Source: Candidatus Pelagisphaera phototrophica (GTDB lineage Bacteria; Verrucomicrobiota; Verrucomicrobiia; Opitutales; Opitutaceae). From it: a stretch of 64,000 bases of DNA. Positions 19,251-27,760 of this stretch are shown here, one piece after another; position 1 is the first letter of the stretch, and each line of letters begins with the position of its first letter. The position numbers were made by a program, and so were the translations under genes. The stretch lies in contig NZ_CP076039.1 in the NCBI RefSeq assembly GCF_014529625.1, positions 3,844,001 to 3,908,000 of the forward strand, written 5' to 3'. The notes below the pieces were generated by a model. That model did no database searches. It had not been told where the DNA came from and worked only from the letters and a program-made list of their open reading frames with translations.

Positions 19251-20804
19251 ATGTCCCCGAATAGACCCCTGATTGCACTAGCTGTCCTAATTATTTTACC
19301 GCTGATCCAGGCCAACAATCGACGTGATATATTGTTTATTGCGATCGATGACTTGAACGACTGGGTTGGGCCTCTGGGGCACTCCCAAGCCAAGACACCC
19401 CACATGGATCGACTCGCGGAGCGAGGCATGGTGTTCACCAATGCCCACAGTCCGTCCATGGTTTGCAATCCTTCTCGCACCGCCATCATGCTGGGGCTAC
19501 ACCCCTCAACCACCGGTATCTTTGGGAATGGGCCGGATTGGAGAACGATTGAAGGGGTGAAAAACAAGGTATCCATTCCTCGATTTTTCAAGGAAGCAGG
19601 CTACCAGACTTTCGGAGCGGGAAAGATATTCCATGCCTCTACTTTCGCCCCGATGTCGTTCTATGGGTACAACGATCCGAATGGCTGGGATGCGTTTTTC
19701 CCGTCACTAGATCGGCAGCTACCGGACGAGATCGGTCCCTACGAGCGGCCGGCCAACGGCGGTCCAGAACGAAATTTTGACTGGTCCCCCGTTGCTGCAC
19801 TCGATTCGGCAATCGGTGACGGGCAAGTGGTGAGTTGGTCCATAGAAAAGATTCTGGCACAGGGAGAGGGACCTAGGTTCAACGCCGTAGGCATTTATCG
19901 CCCACACGAGCCCTGGTACGTCCCTCAAACCTACTTCGATCTCTATCCACTTGAAGAGATCCAGCTTCCACCCGTGATCGCGGATGACTTGGATGACGTT
20001 TCCGAAGCTGCCAAATCTGGTAGACGCCCCCCAAGTAGAATCTCTCCCTATGACCTTCATAAATGGGTGCTGGAAGACGAAACCATGAATCGCTGGAGAG
20101 AAGGCGTTCAGGCTTACCTAGCAAGTATCAGTTTTTCCGATACGATGCTTGGACTAGTACTAGATGCACTCGAACAGAGCGGTCGGTCGGACAATACCAT
20201 TATCGTCCTTTGGTCAGATCATGGATTTCATCTGGGGGAAAAGGGCCGCTGGCGCAAAGCTAGCCTCTGGAGTGAATCGCACAGAATACCGTTTATCATT
20301 GCCGCTCCGGGGATCACCACCCCTGGCAGTGTTTCCAACTCGCCGGTCAGCACTCTCGACATCTATTCCACGTTAGCAGAACTCACAGAAATGGAGGCGC
20401 CAACGCACGTACAAGGAACCAGTCTCGTGCCGATCCTCAAGGATCCAAGCAAACGTCCAAACCGGGCGGCAGTATCAACCTCAGCCTTCAAAACCCATGT
20501 CGTGTCAGGACAGAGATTTCGCTACCTCGTTTACCCTGATGGCTCGGAAGAATTATACGATATTGAAGCAGACCCTCATGAATGGCGGAACCTAGCTTCG
20601 GATCCAGCCTACGCGGAATACAAAACCAAACTGTCCCAGTGGCTACCAAAACAGAACGCGCCACAAATTGGAGGTCCCCCAACAGGAGGTCGAGGTGGGC
20701 AAAGACCCGCTGGTGCGCACCCCGAGACAGGACCTCGCGGAGGAGGTGGACGTCCCGATGGCGAAGGTCCGCGTGGACCGCGAGCAGGTGGTCCGCAAGG
20801 CTAG
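19251..20804 (+). CDS. Sulfatase (iduronate-2-sulfatase-like, formylglycine type)
   Basis: 517 residues with a signal peptide (1-21). The metal-binding start ILFIAIDDLNDW (about 27-38) resembles iduronate-2-sulfatases and choline sulfatase relatives. The active-site Cys72 lies in CNPSRT (C-x-P-S-R), to be converted to formylglycine. GKIFHAS, SDHGFHLGEKG and the C-terminal YPDGSEELYDIEADP are family hallmarks. The last ~45 residues are an unusual Gly/Pro/Arg-rich tail of unknown role, similar in composition to the linkers of the DUF6152 proteins. It likely removes sulfate from a polysaccharide in the periplasm. No maturation enzyme lies in the window. Confidence 0.9.
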   Translation: MSPNRPLIALAVLIILPLIQANNRRDILFIAIDDLNDWVGPLGHSQAKTPHMDRLAERGMVFTNAHSPSMVCNPSRTAIMLGLHPSTTGIFGNGPDWRTIEGVKNKVSIPRFFKEAGYQTFGAGKIFHASTFAPMSFYGYNDPNGWDAFFPSLDRQLPDEIGPYERPANGGPERNFDWSPVAALDSAIGDGQVVSWSIEKILAQGEGPRFNAVGIYRPHEPWYVPQTYFDLYPLEEIQLPPVIADDLDDVSEAAKSGRRPPSRISPYDLHKWVLEDETMNRWREGVQAYLASISFSDTMLGLVLDALEQSGRSDNTIIVLWSDHGFHLGEKGRWRKASLWSESHRIPFIIAAPGITTPGSVSNSPVSTLDIYSTLAELTEMEAPTHVQGTSLVPILKDPSKRPNRAAVSTSAFKTHVVSGQRFRYLVYPDGSEELYDIEADPHEWRNLASDPAYAEYKTKLSQWLPKQNAPQIGGPPTGGRGGQRPAGAHPETGPRGGGGRPDGEGPRGPRAGGPQG

Positions 20805-21002
20805 GATGAATTTAGAGATTCGAAGTCATCGATTCCCAATAACCTCCTGAGAAAGAGTTTCTTGTGGTAACGCACAAAATCTTGCCAGATCATATTTCTT
20901 AGTTTCACCTTCGTCCCGTAAACCTACTCCCTACTCCCATCTACAGATTTCAATGCCCAAAATTTTGGTTCCTCGTTATATAATTCTACTTAGGAAGAAC
21001 TC

Positions 21003-22085
21003 GTGCTGACAAAAAAAACTCTCATCCAAAACGTTATTCTGCTGGCGGCAGCATCCATGATTGGATGCTCCGGACCTGGGCCTAAGCAAGAAACCATTAG
21101 TTTAACGGTCGTAGACGGCTACCCGACTCAGTCCCTTTGGGTGAGAGAGTTTATCGACTACTACATTCCCGAAGTCGACAAGCGCTTGGCTGCCACAGGA
21201 AACCACCAGATCAAATGGAACCAGGCTTGGGGTGGGCAAATCGTCAAAACAAGGAACGTACTTCCTGGGATACAAAAAGGTCTAGGGGATATTGGCGTCG
21301 TGACTACCGTCTTTCATCAAGACAAAGTCCCAATCCAAGCGATTGCCTATGTAACGCCTTTTGTCACGACCGATCCTGAGCTAGTCGCTCGAACCGTCGA
21401 TCAAATCGCCGAGAAGTTTCCTGAGATGAGAGAAGCCTGGGAAAAATACGACCAAGTGTATTTGACCAACATGGTGGTTCTCGACAGCTACCAGCTGTTT
21501 TCAAAAGAACCAATCAATGGACTATCTGATTTGGAAGGGCTGAAAATCAATGGAGCGGGTACCAACCTGAGGTACTTGCAGGGCCTTGGTTCCGCGGGAG
21601 TCGCAGGGAGCTTGGTGACCTACTTCCAAAACATCAATACAGGTGTCGTAGATGCCGCTATGCTTTGGCCTGAAGCCGCTATCTCGTTTAAGATGCATGA
21701 AGTCGCTCCTTACATGCTCCAAGCCGACATGGGGACCGTTAACTCCAAGGCGATCACGGTTAACAAGCGGGCATGGAACAAACTGCCCGCTGAAGTCCAG
21801 CAAGTCCTTTCCGAAACAGCGATTGATTACCGTGACCATGTCGCCAAATTGGCGGTATCCAAAGGCATCGAAAGCCTTAGATTGTATCAAGACAACGGAG
21901 GCAAAATATCCGTTATGTCCACAGAAGAGCGCGACCAATGGGCAAAGAACATGCTGAACATCGCCAAAGAATGGGCTGACGGTTTAGAAGAAAAAGGACT
22001 TCCGGGACACGAAATATTGAAGTTCTACATGGATACCATGCGAGCTAATGGGCAAAAGATCTCCCGTCACTGGGATCGGGAGTAA
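21003..22085 (+). CDS. dctP: TRAP transporter substrate-binding protein, DctP family (lipoprotein)
   Basis: 360 residues from GTG at 21003. A lipoprotein signal ends in SMIGC (Cys20 or nearby), so this receptor is membrane-tethered. The mature part has the DctP pattern: IQKGLGDIGVVTTVF, LSDLEGLKINGAG, INTGVVDAAMLWPEA and the C-terminal VQQVLSETAIDYRDHVAKLA. It binds an organic acid and delivers it to the DctQM permease encoded 6 bp downstream. The ligand cannot be read from the sequence; the dioxygenase, YciI, synthase and nitroreductase genes that follow suggest a substrate or product of that pathway. Confidence 0.9.
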   Translation: MLTKKTLIQNVILLAAASMIGCSGPGPKQETISLTVVDGYPTQSLWVREFIDYYIPEVDKRLAATGNHQIKWNQAWGGQIVKTRNVLPGIQKGLGDIGVVTTVFHQDKVPIQAIAYVTPFVTTDPELVARTVDQIAEKFPEMREAWEKYDQVYLTNMVVLDSYQLFSKEPINGLSDLEGLKINGAGTNLRYLQGLGSAGVAGSLVTYFQNINTGVVDAAMLWPEAAISFKMHEVAPYMLQADMGTVNSKAITVNKRAWNKLPAEVQQVLSETAIDYRDHVAKLAVSKGIESLRLYQDNGGKISVMSTEERDQWAKNMLNIAKEWADGLEEKGLPGHEILKFYMDTMRANGQKISRHWDRE

Positions 22086-22091
22086 CTATTC

Positions 22092-22634
22092 ATGGAAAAC
22101 GTAAGCCAAAAACGATCTATTGGCATTTTCGATCGGATCTTGGAAATTTTGCTTTCCAATCTCAATAGCATTGGGTCGGTCTGGATATTTATCCTGACCC
22201 TCCTGATAAACGCGGACGCCTTTGGAAGGAAGCTCTTCCATTCTCCTATCGATGGAGTGAACGAAATTGTGGAGTTGTCCATCGTGGGCATTGTCTTTCT
22301 GCAGTTGGGAGATGCCACGCGAAAGGGGCGATTGCCCCGCTCGGACGGGCTTTTCAATTTGATCGGGAGACGAATGCCCAATTTCAGTCGTTTTCATGGG
22401 GCATTGTTTGATCTACTCGGTGCTGTATTTATGGGATTGATACTCTACGGAAGCATTCCTCTTTTCATCGAGTCCTACAATTCGGATTTCTACGTCGGAG
22501 TTGAGGGAGTGTTCACAGCACCCGTTTGGCCCATCAAGCTGATCATAATCATTGGCTGCACCGTGACACTCTTGCAATTTGTCGTTTTTGTAAGACGGAA
22601 TTTGGCCAGACCAAAGATGCGACCCACCGAATAA
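22092..22634 (+). CDS. dctQ: TRAP transporter small permease, DctQ family
   Basis: 180 residues with four predicted transmembrane helices (about 27-45, 62-80, 103-123, 146-166) and the DctQ-type segment NADAFGRKLFHSPIDGVNEI followed by the second helix. It is the small membrane subunit of the TRAP transporter and pairs with the large DctM subunit 18 bp downstream. It starts with ATG at 22092. Confidence 0.9.
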   Translation: MENVSQKRSIGIFDRILEILLSNLNSIGSVWIFILTLLINADAFGRKLFHSPIDGVNEIVELSIVGIVFLQLGDATRKGRLPRSDGLFNLIGRRMPNFSRFHGALFDLLGAVFMGLILYGSIPLFIESYNSDFYVGVEGVFTAPVWPIKLIIIIGCTVTLLQFVVFVRRNLARPKMRPTE

Positions 22635-22652
22635 GCGCTAGAGAAGATTCTA

Positions 22653-23972
22653 ATGACAGGAGTAGAAGTTGGTTTAGTCTCCGTCGGATTGATCTTAGTA
22701 TTGATCTATACCGGCCTGTATATCCCAGTAGCACTGGGGTTGGTTTCCTTTATTGGGGTCTGGCTTCTTCGCGGAGACATTGAAGTACCCATTTACCTGC
22801 TTTCCCTAGCGGCAGCTGACACAATCGCTGAACCTACCTTTGCTGTCGTACCCTTATTTGCCTTGATGGGGCTCCTAATCAGCGAAGCAGGAGTAGGAAG
22901 AGACATTTACGATGTATCCAATTATCTATTTAGAAGACTTAAAGGTGGGTTAGGCATCGCGACTGTTGTCGCCAACGCCATTTTTGCCTCCATCACAGGG
23001 TCTTCGATCGCTTCCGCATCGGTCTTTACCAAAGTTTCCATTCCCGAAATGAAACGCTTTGGATACAACCCCCGATTTACCGTTGGCGTGGTGGCAGGGA
23101 GTTCTGTGCTCGGGATGCTCATTCCCCCAAGCGTGATGCTTATCCTCTACGCGATCATCACGGAGCAATCGGTCGGGCATATGTTTATTGCCGGAATCAT
23201 TCCAGGCATACTACTCTCAATCGCATTCGGAGTGGCAATCCTAGTAATGGCCACTTTTCTTCCGAGACTGGTAATGAAGGAATCCACCGACCAGGTCGAA
23301 CAGGAGAAGCAGCCATCTTTAACGGGTCTGCAACTACTACGAATGGTATTCCCTATTTTGCTACTAGTAGGAATTGTCTTGGGCGGAATTTACACGGGGT
23401 GGTTTACCGCGACCGAAGCTGGGGCGGCCGGAGCCGTCGGAGCCCTCATTGTAGCAGTATTCAAAAAACGGTTGACCACCAAAGGGCTCTGGAAGGTCCT
23501 CACGGAAACAGGTCATATAACCGCTTCCATCTTGCTTCTCTTAATTGCCGCATCCATGTACAGCCGGATGCTGGGGATCGCTGGTTTGCCAACCACTTTT
23601 AGCGAATGGATCCAATCTCAAGAATTGGGTTTCGCTACGATCATGCTCATATATGTCATACTTTTAGTCCTCATGGGGACTATCTTGGATACAGTGTCCA
23701 TCATCCTCATCATCGTCCCGCTTTTTCTGCCCATTTTGGAACCCATGGACATCCATTTAGTGTGGTTCGGTATCGTCACCGTCATCGGTGCTGAAATTGG
23801 CCTACTCACGCCACCCTTGGGGGTTTCTTGCTTTGTGATCCATAGCTCCTTGAACGATCCGGATATTTCGCTTTCTGACGTTTTTATTGGCGCCTTTCCG
23901 TTTGCCCTTATCATGTTGGCGATTCTTATTTTGATAATCGTTTTCCCTTCTCTTTCATTGGTCTTTGTTTGA
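22653..23972 (+). CDS. dctM: TRAP transporter large permease, DctM family
   Basis: 439 residues, with about 12 hydrophobic segments and DctM hallmarks: AVVPLFALMGLLISEAGV, FASITGSSIASASVFTKVSIP, PPSVMLILYAIITEQSVG and LLTPPLGVSCFVIH. It is the sodium-coupled channel subunit in the inner membrane. It follows dctQ closely, and its stop codon is 31 bp from the ATG of the dioxygenase gene, consistent with one operon. Confidence 0.93.
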   Translation: MTGVEVGLVSVGLILVLIYTGLYIPVALGLVSFIGVWLLRGDIEVPIYLLSLAAADTIAEPTFAVVPLFALMGLLISEAGVGRDIYDVSNYLFRRLKGGLGIATVVANAIFASITGSSIASASVFTKVSIPEMKRFGYNPRFTVGVVAGSSVLGMLIPPSVMLILYAIITEQSVGHMFIAGIIPGILLSIAFGVAILVMATFLPRLVMKESTDQVEQEKQPSLTGLQLLRMVFPILLLVGIVLGGIYTGWFTATEAGAAGAVGALIVAVFKKRLTTKGLWKVLTETGHITASILLLLIAASMYSRMLGIAGLPTTFSEWIQSQELGFATIMLIYVILLVLMGTILDTVSIILIIVPLFLPILEPMDIHLVWFGIVTVIGAEIGLLTPPLGVSCFVIHSSLNDPDISLSDVFIGAFPFALIMLAILILIIVFPSLSLVFV

Positions 23973-24003
23973 GAAAGGAGGACATTACTTTTATAGACAA
24001 CCT

Positions 24004-24861
24004 ATGAAAAATCTCACAGAAGGCAATATCACCGAAGCGGTCATTAAGGCAATAGAAGGGACGAAAGAGCCTCGTGCAAAAGAAGTGATGTCGAGTCTTA
24101 TTCGGCATCTTCATGCCTTCGTTAAAGAGGTCCAGTTGACTCAAGATGAGTGGGAGGCGGCGATTGAATATCTGTACGACACCGGACAAATTTCGGGACC
24201 AACTCGCAATGAATTTGTTCTTACCTCGGACACCCTGGGGATATCGTCCCTCGTCGATATCATCAACAGCAACCCTGATGGCGGCACAGAAGCAAGTGTG
24301 TTAGGACCGTTTTACATAGAAGGTTCGAAGATGGTTGAAATTGGTACCAATTTAATCGGAGACAGCGAGGGGGAACCGACTGTGGTATCGGGTATCGTTC
24401 GGACGTTTGGCGGCGAGCCGATCGAGGGTGCTGTGATCGATCTTTGGCAAACTGCTGCTAACGGCCTATATGAGAACCAAGACCCCGATCAACCGGAAAA
24501 CAACCTGCGTTGCCGGATGCTAACTGACAAGGACGGCTACTACCAATTCACCACCATAAAACCGGTCAGCTATAAAGTTCCGACCGACGGACCTGTAGGC
24601 AGAATGCTCGATTTGCAGGGAAGGCACGCCTGGCGCCCCTCGCATCTTCATTACAAGGTGAGCGCAGACGGACACCGCAATCTGATAACGGAAGTTTTTT
24701 ATGAAGGGGACGAATACATCGATGAGGATTCCGTTTTTGGTGTGCGAGAATCACTGGCTATTCCCTACAATCTGATCACCTCCAAAGAGGAAGCCGAAAA
24801 GTTTGGCGTCTCCTCCCCTTTTTACCGGGTGAAATTCGATTTCGAACTCGAAGCTCTCTAA
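24004..24861 (+). CDS. Intradiol ring-cleavage dioxygenase (hydroxyquinol 1,2-dioxygenase-like)
   Basis: 285 residues from ATG at 24004; a TTG at 23965 would overlap dctM. An N-terminal dimerisation domain (about 1-95) is followed by the catalytic beta sandwich. Fe(III) ligands are visible: a Tyr in GLYENQDP, a Tyr in VSYKVPTDGPVG and the two His of RPSHLHYKV. The block EASVLGPFYIEG and the length match hydroxyquinol/catechol 1,2-dioxygenases. Such enzymes split an aromatic ring between two hydroxyls, giving a muconate or maleylacetate. Hydroxyquinol is the best guess because of the long N-terminal domain. It is the first enzyme gene after the TRAP transporter. An AGGAGG lies about 25 bp upstream of the chosen ATG, farther than normal. 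Confidence 0.86.
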   Translation: MKNLTEGNITEAVIKAIEGTKEPRAKEVMSSLIRHLHAFVKEVQLTQDEWEAAIEYLYDTGQISGPTRNEFVLTSDTLGISSLVDIINSNPDGGTEASVLGPFYIEGSKMVEIGTNLIGDSEGEPTVVSGIVRTFGGEPIEGAVIDLWQTAANGLYENQDPDQPENNLRCRMLTDKDGYYQFTTIKPVSYKVPTDGPVGRMLDLQGRHAWRPSHLHYKVSADGHRNLITEVFYEGDEYIDEDSVFGVRESLAIPYNLITSKEEAEKFGVSSPFYRVKFDFELEAL

Positions 24862-24877
24862 TCCCAAAAGTATAACT

Positions 24878-25270
24878 ATGGCACAATCCTCTTGGGAAGC
24901 GCATCACGAGCACGTCAAAGAAAAAGGCTTGTTAGCTAAGAAACTCTACGTAGTCCTCACAAAGCCTGCCGGTGACATGGAAGCTGTGATGGAGAATCTA
25001 CAGGAACACCTCAAATACCAATTGGAGTTGGAAGCTAATGGTTCGATGTTTGCCGCAGGACCTTTCGCTGACGATGAAGAACGGGAATGGGAAGGTGAAG
25101 GCATGGTTATTCTTCGGGCAGAATCTCTAGCGGAGGCCCGAAGCATGGCTGAAAACGATCCTATGCACAAAAGCGGAGCCCGCACGTTCAGGCTCAGACC
25201 TTGGATGCTGAACGAAGGATCTATAACGATCAATATAACCTATTCCAACGGTAAACGAAACATAACCTAA
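24878..25270 (+). CDS. YciI-like protein (dimeric alpha/beta-barrel fold)
   Basis: 130 residues. The central part (about 20-110) has the YciI/muconolactone-isomerase-like pattern: LYVVLTKPAGD, an HLKYQLELEANG helix, MFAAGPFADDE, MVILRAESLAEARSMAENDPM and RPWMLNEGS. YciI proteins are small putative enzymes of the dimeric alpha/beta-barrel fold. In aromatic pathways relatives act on muconolactones, and the position 16 bp after the dioxygenase suggests it handles the ring-cleavage product. That role is inference. Confidence 0.8.
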   Translation: MAQSSWEAHHEHVKEKGLLAKKLYVVLTKPAGDMEAVMENLQEHLKYQLELEANGSMFAAGPFADDEEREWEGEGMVILRAESLAEARSMAENDPMHKSGARTFRLRPWMLNEGSITINITYSNGKRNIT

Positions 25271-25309
25271 TTCACAGTGAATCGAACAAACTCTCCTTCT
25301 ACGGTTACA

Positions 25310-25510
25310 ATGCTAAAATACAATTTTCTATTACCAAAGACATGGCCTGTAGTTGCAGGTCTACTACTCGTTTTCTCACAATCGGTCTCAGCACAGGATT
25401 TCAAAGTTACATTACTTGGAACCGGAGACTCGATCGTATCGAGCGACATCATGAAAAGTATTCCGAGAGCGGCAAAATCATTGCGTCAGCTGCTGTGTCG
25501 GGATTGTTGA
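25310..25510 (+). pseudogene. 5' stub of a secreted metallo-beta-lactamase-fold hydrolase
   Basis: From ATG at 25310 a signal peptide (ending SVSAQ) leads into DFKVTLLGTG, the usual first strand of secreted MBL-fold hydrolases. The expected continuation (a proline/serine turn and later HxHxDH) is absent; the frame drifts and stops at 25510. Another frame downstream (about 25480-25560) reads protein-like VEIKPLYAERIIDKL up to a stop just before the next gene. This looks like two scraps joined by deletion. It interrupts an otherwise tight operon with a 306-bp spacer. Confidence 0.5.
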
Positions 25511-25576
25511 AATAAAGCCTTTGTATGCGGAAAGAATTATCGACAAACTGATTTTTAGAAATATAGAAATACACAC

Positions 25577-26803
25577 ATGATTGAAAACCGCAAGCATTAC
25601 AAAGAAGACAAGTATTGGGTAAGCCCATACAATTTTCATCCGGAAGTCACTGGTGAATTAAATCTGCCAGAGAAGGTCGAAATCCATGATGCGACGCTAC
25701 GAGATGGCGAACAAACACCTGGCCTTGTCTTTTCTGTCGAAGAAAAAGTTGCGATTGCAAAAAAATTAGACGAGGTCGGCATCGATCGAATCGAGGCCGG
25801 AATGCCAGCGGTTTCGCCGCAAGACTTTGAAGCGATCAAGCAAATCTCGGCTCTCGGGCTTAAAGCTAAAATTTATACGTTCGCTCGTGCTATGACAGCG
25901 GACATCGACAAAGCGGTCGAATGCGGAGCAGACGGTGTGATCATTGAAGTACCGATTGGTTACCCTAAACTGAAATACCAATTTAATTGGACTTGGGAGG
26001 ACGTTCTCAAAAAGAGCGCAGATGTGATCAACTACGCCAAAACTAAAGGGCTCCACGCTGTCTTCTTTCCCTATGACACTACGCGGGCGCGCGAGGACGA
26101 TTTAACCAATTTGCTCACCGGCATCATGAACGAGTCAGAACCTGATTCGATCGGTGTAGTGGACACGATGGGCTGTGCAACCCCTGAAGCGATCAAGTAT
26201 CTAGTTCGAAAGGTCGCTGATCTGACTAACCTTCCAGTCGAAATTCACACGCACAACGATTTTGGAACGGGAGTAGCAACCGAGTTGGCAGCCGTCACGG
26301 TCGGCGCATCTTGTGTTCACAGCTGCGTCGGTGGGCTCGGTGAACGAACCGGCAATGCGGCTCTCGAGGAGTTGATTCTCTGTCTCGAGCTACTCTATGG
26401 CTACGACACCAAATACGAACTCGCTAAACTGCCCGAGCTTGGCGAATTGCTGGCCAACATAACCGGCATTCCCTACGCTTTGAATAAGCCGATTCTGGGA
26501 GAACGAAATTTCACCCGCGAGTCTGGTATCGGCGTTAACTTGGTAGTCGAGAAGCCCCTTGCCATGTTTGGGACGCATCCAGCCCTAACTGGGCGTACAG
26601 GCGACATCGTACTTGGCAAGAAAAGCGGAAAGGCATCAATAACCTACAAACTTGATGAGCTCGGAATTGAAGGTGTCAGCGATGAGCAGATAACCGAATT
26701 GCTAGCTGAGGTCAAAAAAGCGGGGATTGCTAAAAAGGGCATACTTACCGATGATGAGTTCCGGAGAATCCTGGCGGGTGTCACTCAGTCTGATTCTGCG
26801 TAA
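25577..26803 (+). CDS. DRE-TIM metallolyase: homocitrate/isopropylmalate synthase-like enzyme
   Basis: 408 residues. The TIM-barrel signature HDATLRDGEQTPG (about 38-50), the HTHNDFGTGVA metal His pair and CVGGLGERTGNAALEE are those of the LeuA/NifV (homocitrate synthase) branch. The C-terminal part (LGKKSGKASI onward) is short, without a full LeuA regulatory domain. Members condense acetyl-CoA with a 2-oxo acid or run related lyase reactions. Here, within a ring-cleavage cassette, it might act on the oxo acid from the dioxygenase step. The substrate is unknown. A biosynthetic homocitrate or isopropylmalate role is less likely given the neighbours. Confidence 0.82.
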   Translation: MIENRKHYKEDKYWVSPYNFHPEVTGELNLPEKVEIHDATLRDGEQTPGLVFSVEEKVAIAKKLDEVGIDRIEAGMPAVSPQDFEAIKQISALGLKAKIYTFARAMTADIDKAVECGADGVIIEVPIGYPKLKYQFNWTWEDVLKKSADVINYAKTKGLHAVFFPYDTTRAREDDLTNLLTGIMNESEPDSIGVVDTMGCATPEAIKYLVRKVADLTNLPVEIHTHNDFGTGVATELAAVTVGASCVHSCVGGLGERTGNAALEELILCLELLYGYDTKYELAKLPELGELLANITGIPYALNKPILGERNFTRESGIGVNLVVEKPLAMFGTHPALTGRTGDIVLGKKSGKASITYKLDELGIEGVSDEQITELLAEVKKAGIAKKGILTDDEFRRILAGVTQSDSA

Positions 26804-26824
26804 TGACGAACATCCAATTGGGCA

Positions 26825-27463
26825 ATGTCGAAAAGCAATCCTCAAGCGGAAGCGGTCGCTAATTTGAAAAACCGTATCCAAAGACTAGATAATGATGGTC
26901 TTGATCTAATATTTCGAGAGGCCCGGTCCTTCAAGAAATGGCAGAATCGAGAAGTAGAATCCTCGGTCCTTCATGAGCTTTACGATATCATGAAGTGGGG
27001 GCCCACCTCTCAAAATTCCAACCCTGGGCGGATCGTTTTCCTGAGAAGCGAGGACGCGAAAGACCGAGCCATCCCTGCTTTGCACGAGGGGAATATCCCG
27101 AAGGTCAAGACATCACCCGTGTTGGCGATCATCGCATACGACAAACAGTTCTTCGAATATTTACCTCAATTATTCCCAGCGAAAGACACCAGCCCCCTTT
27201 ATCGGGCCAATCCCGCCAAAGCCGAATCCACGGCTTTCCGCAACAGCTCGCTCCAAGGTGCCTATTTTATGCTAGCCGCCCGAGCCCTTGGTCTCGACGT
27301 CAATGGCATTTCAGGATTTCACAACGAGATTATCGATAGCGAGTTCTTTTCTGACGGACGCTACAAATCGAATTTTCTCTGCTGCCTAGGCTACGGCGAA
27401 ATCGAGGGGCTACATCCTCGAGGTCCACGTCTGGATTTTGAAGAGGCTTGTGAGATTCTATAG
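26825..27463 (+). CDS. RutE-like nitroreductase (malonic semialdehyde reductase family)
   Basis: 212 residues. Blocks MKWGPTSQNSNPGRIVFLR, TSPVLAIIAYD, FRNSSLQGAYFMLAARALGL and RLDFEEACEIL track E. coli RutE along most of its length. RutE is an FMN-dependent reductase that turns malonic semialdehyde into 3-hydroxypropionate. The protein is cytosolic. It starts 21 bp after the synthase gene and ends the cassette. Reduction of a semialdehyde from the ring-cleavage pathway, or of a quinone or nitro compound, would both fit. The RutE likeness is seen; the substrate is inferred. Confidence 0.82.
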   Translation: MSKSNPQAEAVANLKNRIQRLDNDGLDLIFREARSFKKWQNREVESSVLHELYDIMKWGPTSQNSNPGRIVFLRSEDAKDRAIPALHEGNIPKVKTSPVLAIIAYDKQFFEYLPQLFPAKDTSPLYRANPAKAESTAFRNSSLQGAYFMLAARALGLDVNGISGFHNEIIDSEFFSDGRYKSNFLCCLGYGEIEGLHPRGPRLDFEEACEIL

Positions 27464-27479
27464 TGTAGTCTTGGCAAAC

Positions 27480-27738
27480 CGCCGAGAGCACAGAGAACGC
27501 GGAGTTTGGCGGACCGATAATCACTATTCACTCTCCTCGCGCGATCGATCTTCTCGTGGAAAATTAAGTGATATTGGAAATCAAAGTTGTGGATGAGCTC
27601 ACTAACACACACAGCTCAACTACTGACCTAACTTAAACTTCCGGGATTCAAGTTGGGTTGTCCGTTAATCTTCAATACGAAAATTCTAAAGAACGGAATC
27701 AGAAGAATCTCCGCGACCTTTGAGATCTCTGCGGGAGT
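27480..27738. repeat. Diverged inverted GC/GA-rich repeat pair
   Basis: The left arm (about 27480-27505, CCGCCGAGAGCACAGAGAAC...) and the reverse complement of the right arm (about 27711-27736) agree at about 19 of 26 positions. Both have the period of 'CGCAGAGA..' dispersed repeats that I associate with Verrucomicrobia-type genomes. The ~200 bp between them hold no recognisable gene. This may be an old non-autonomous repeat element in the convergent space between the nitroreductase and sulfatase genes. Confidence 0.4.
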
Positions 27739-27760
27739 CTTTTAAACAATTCTAGCCCAG

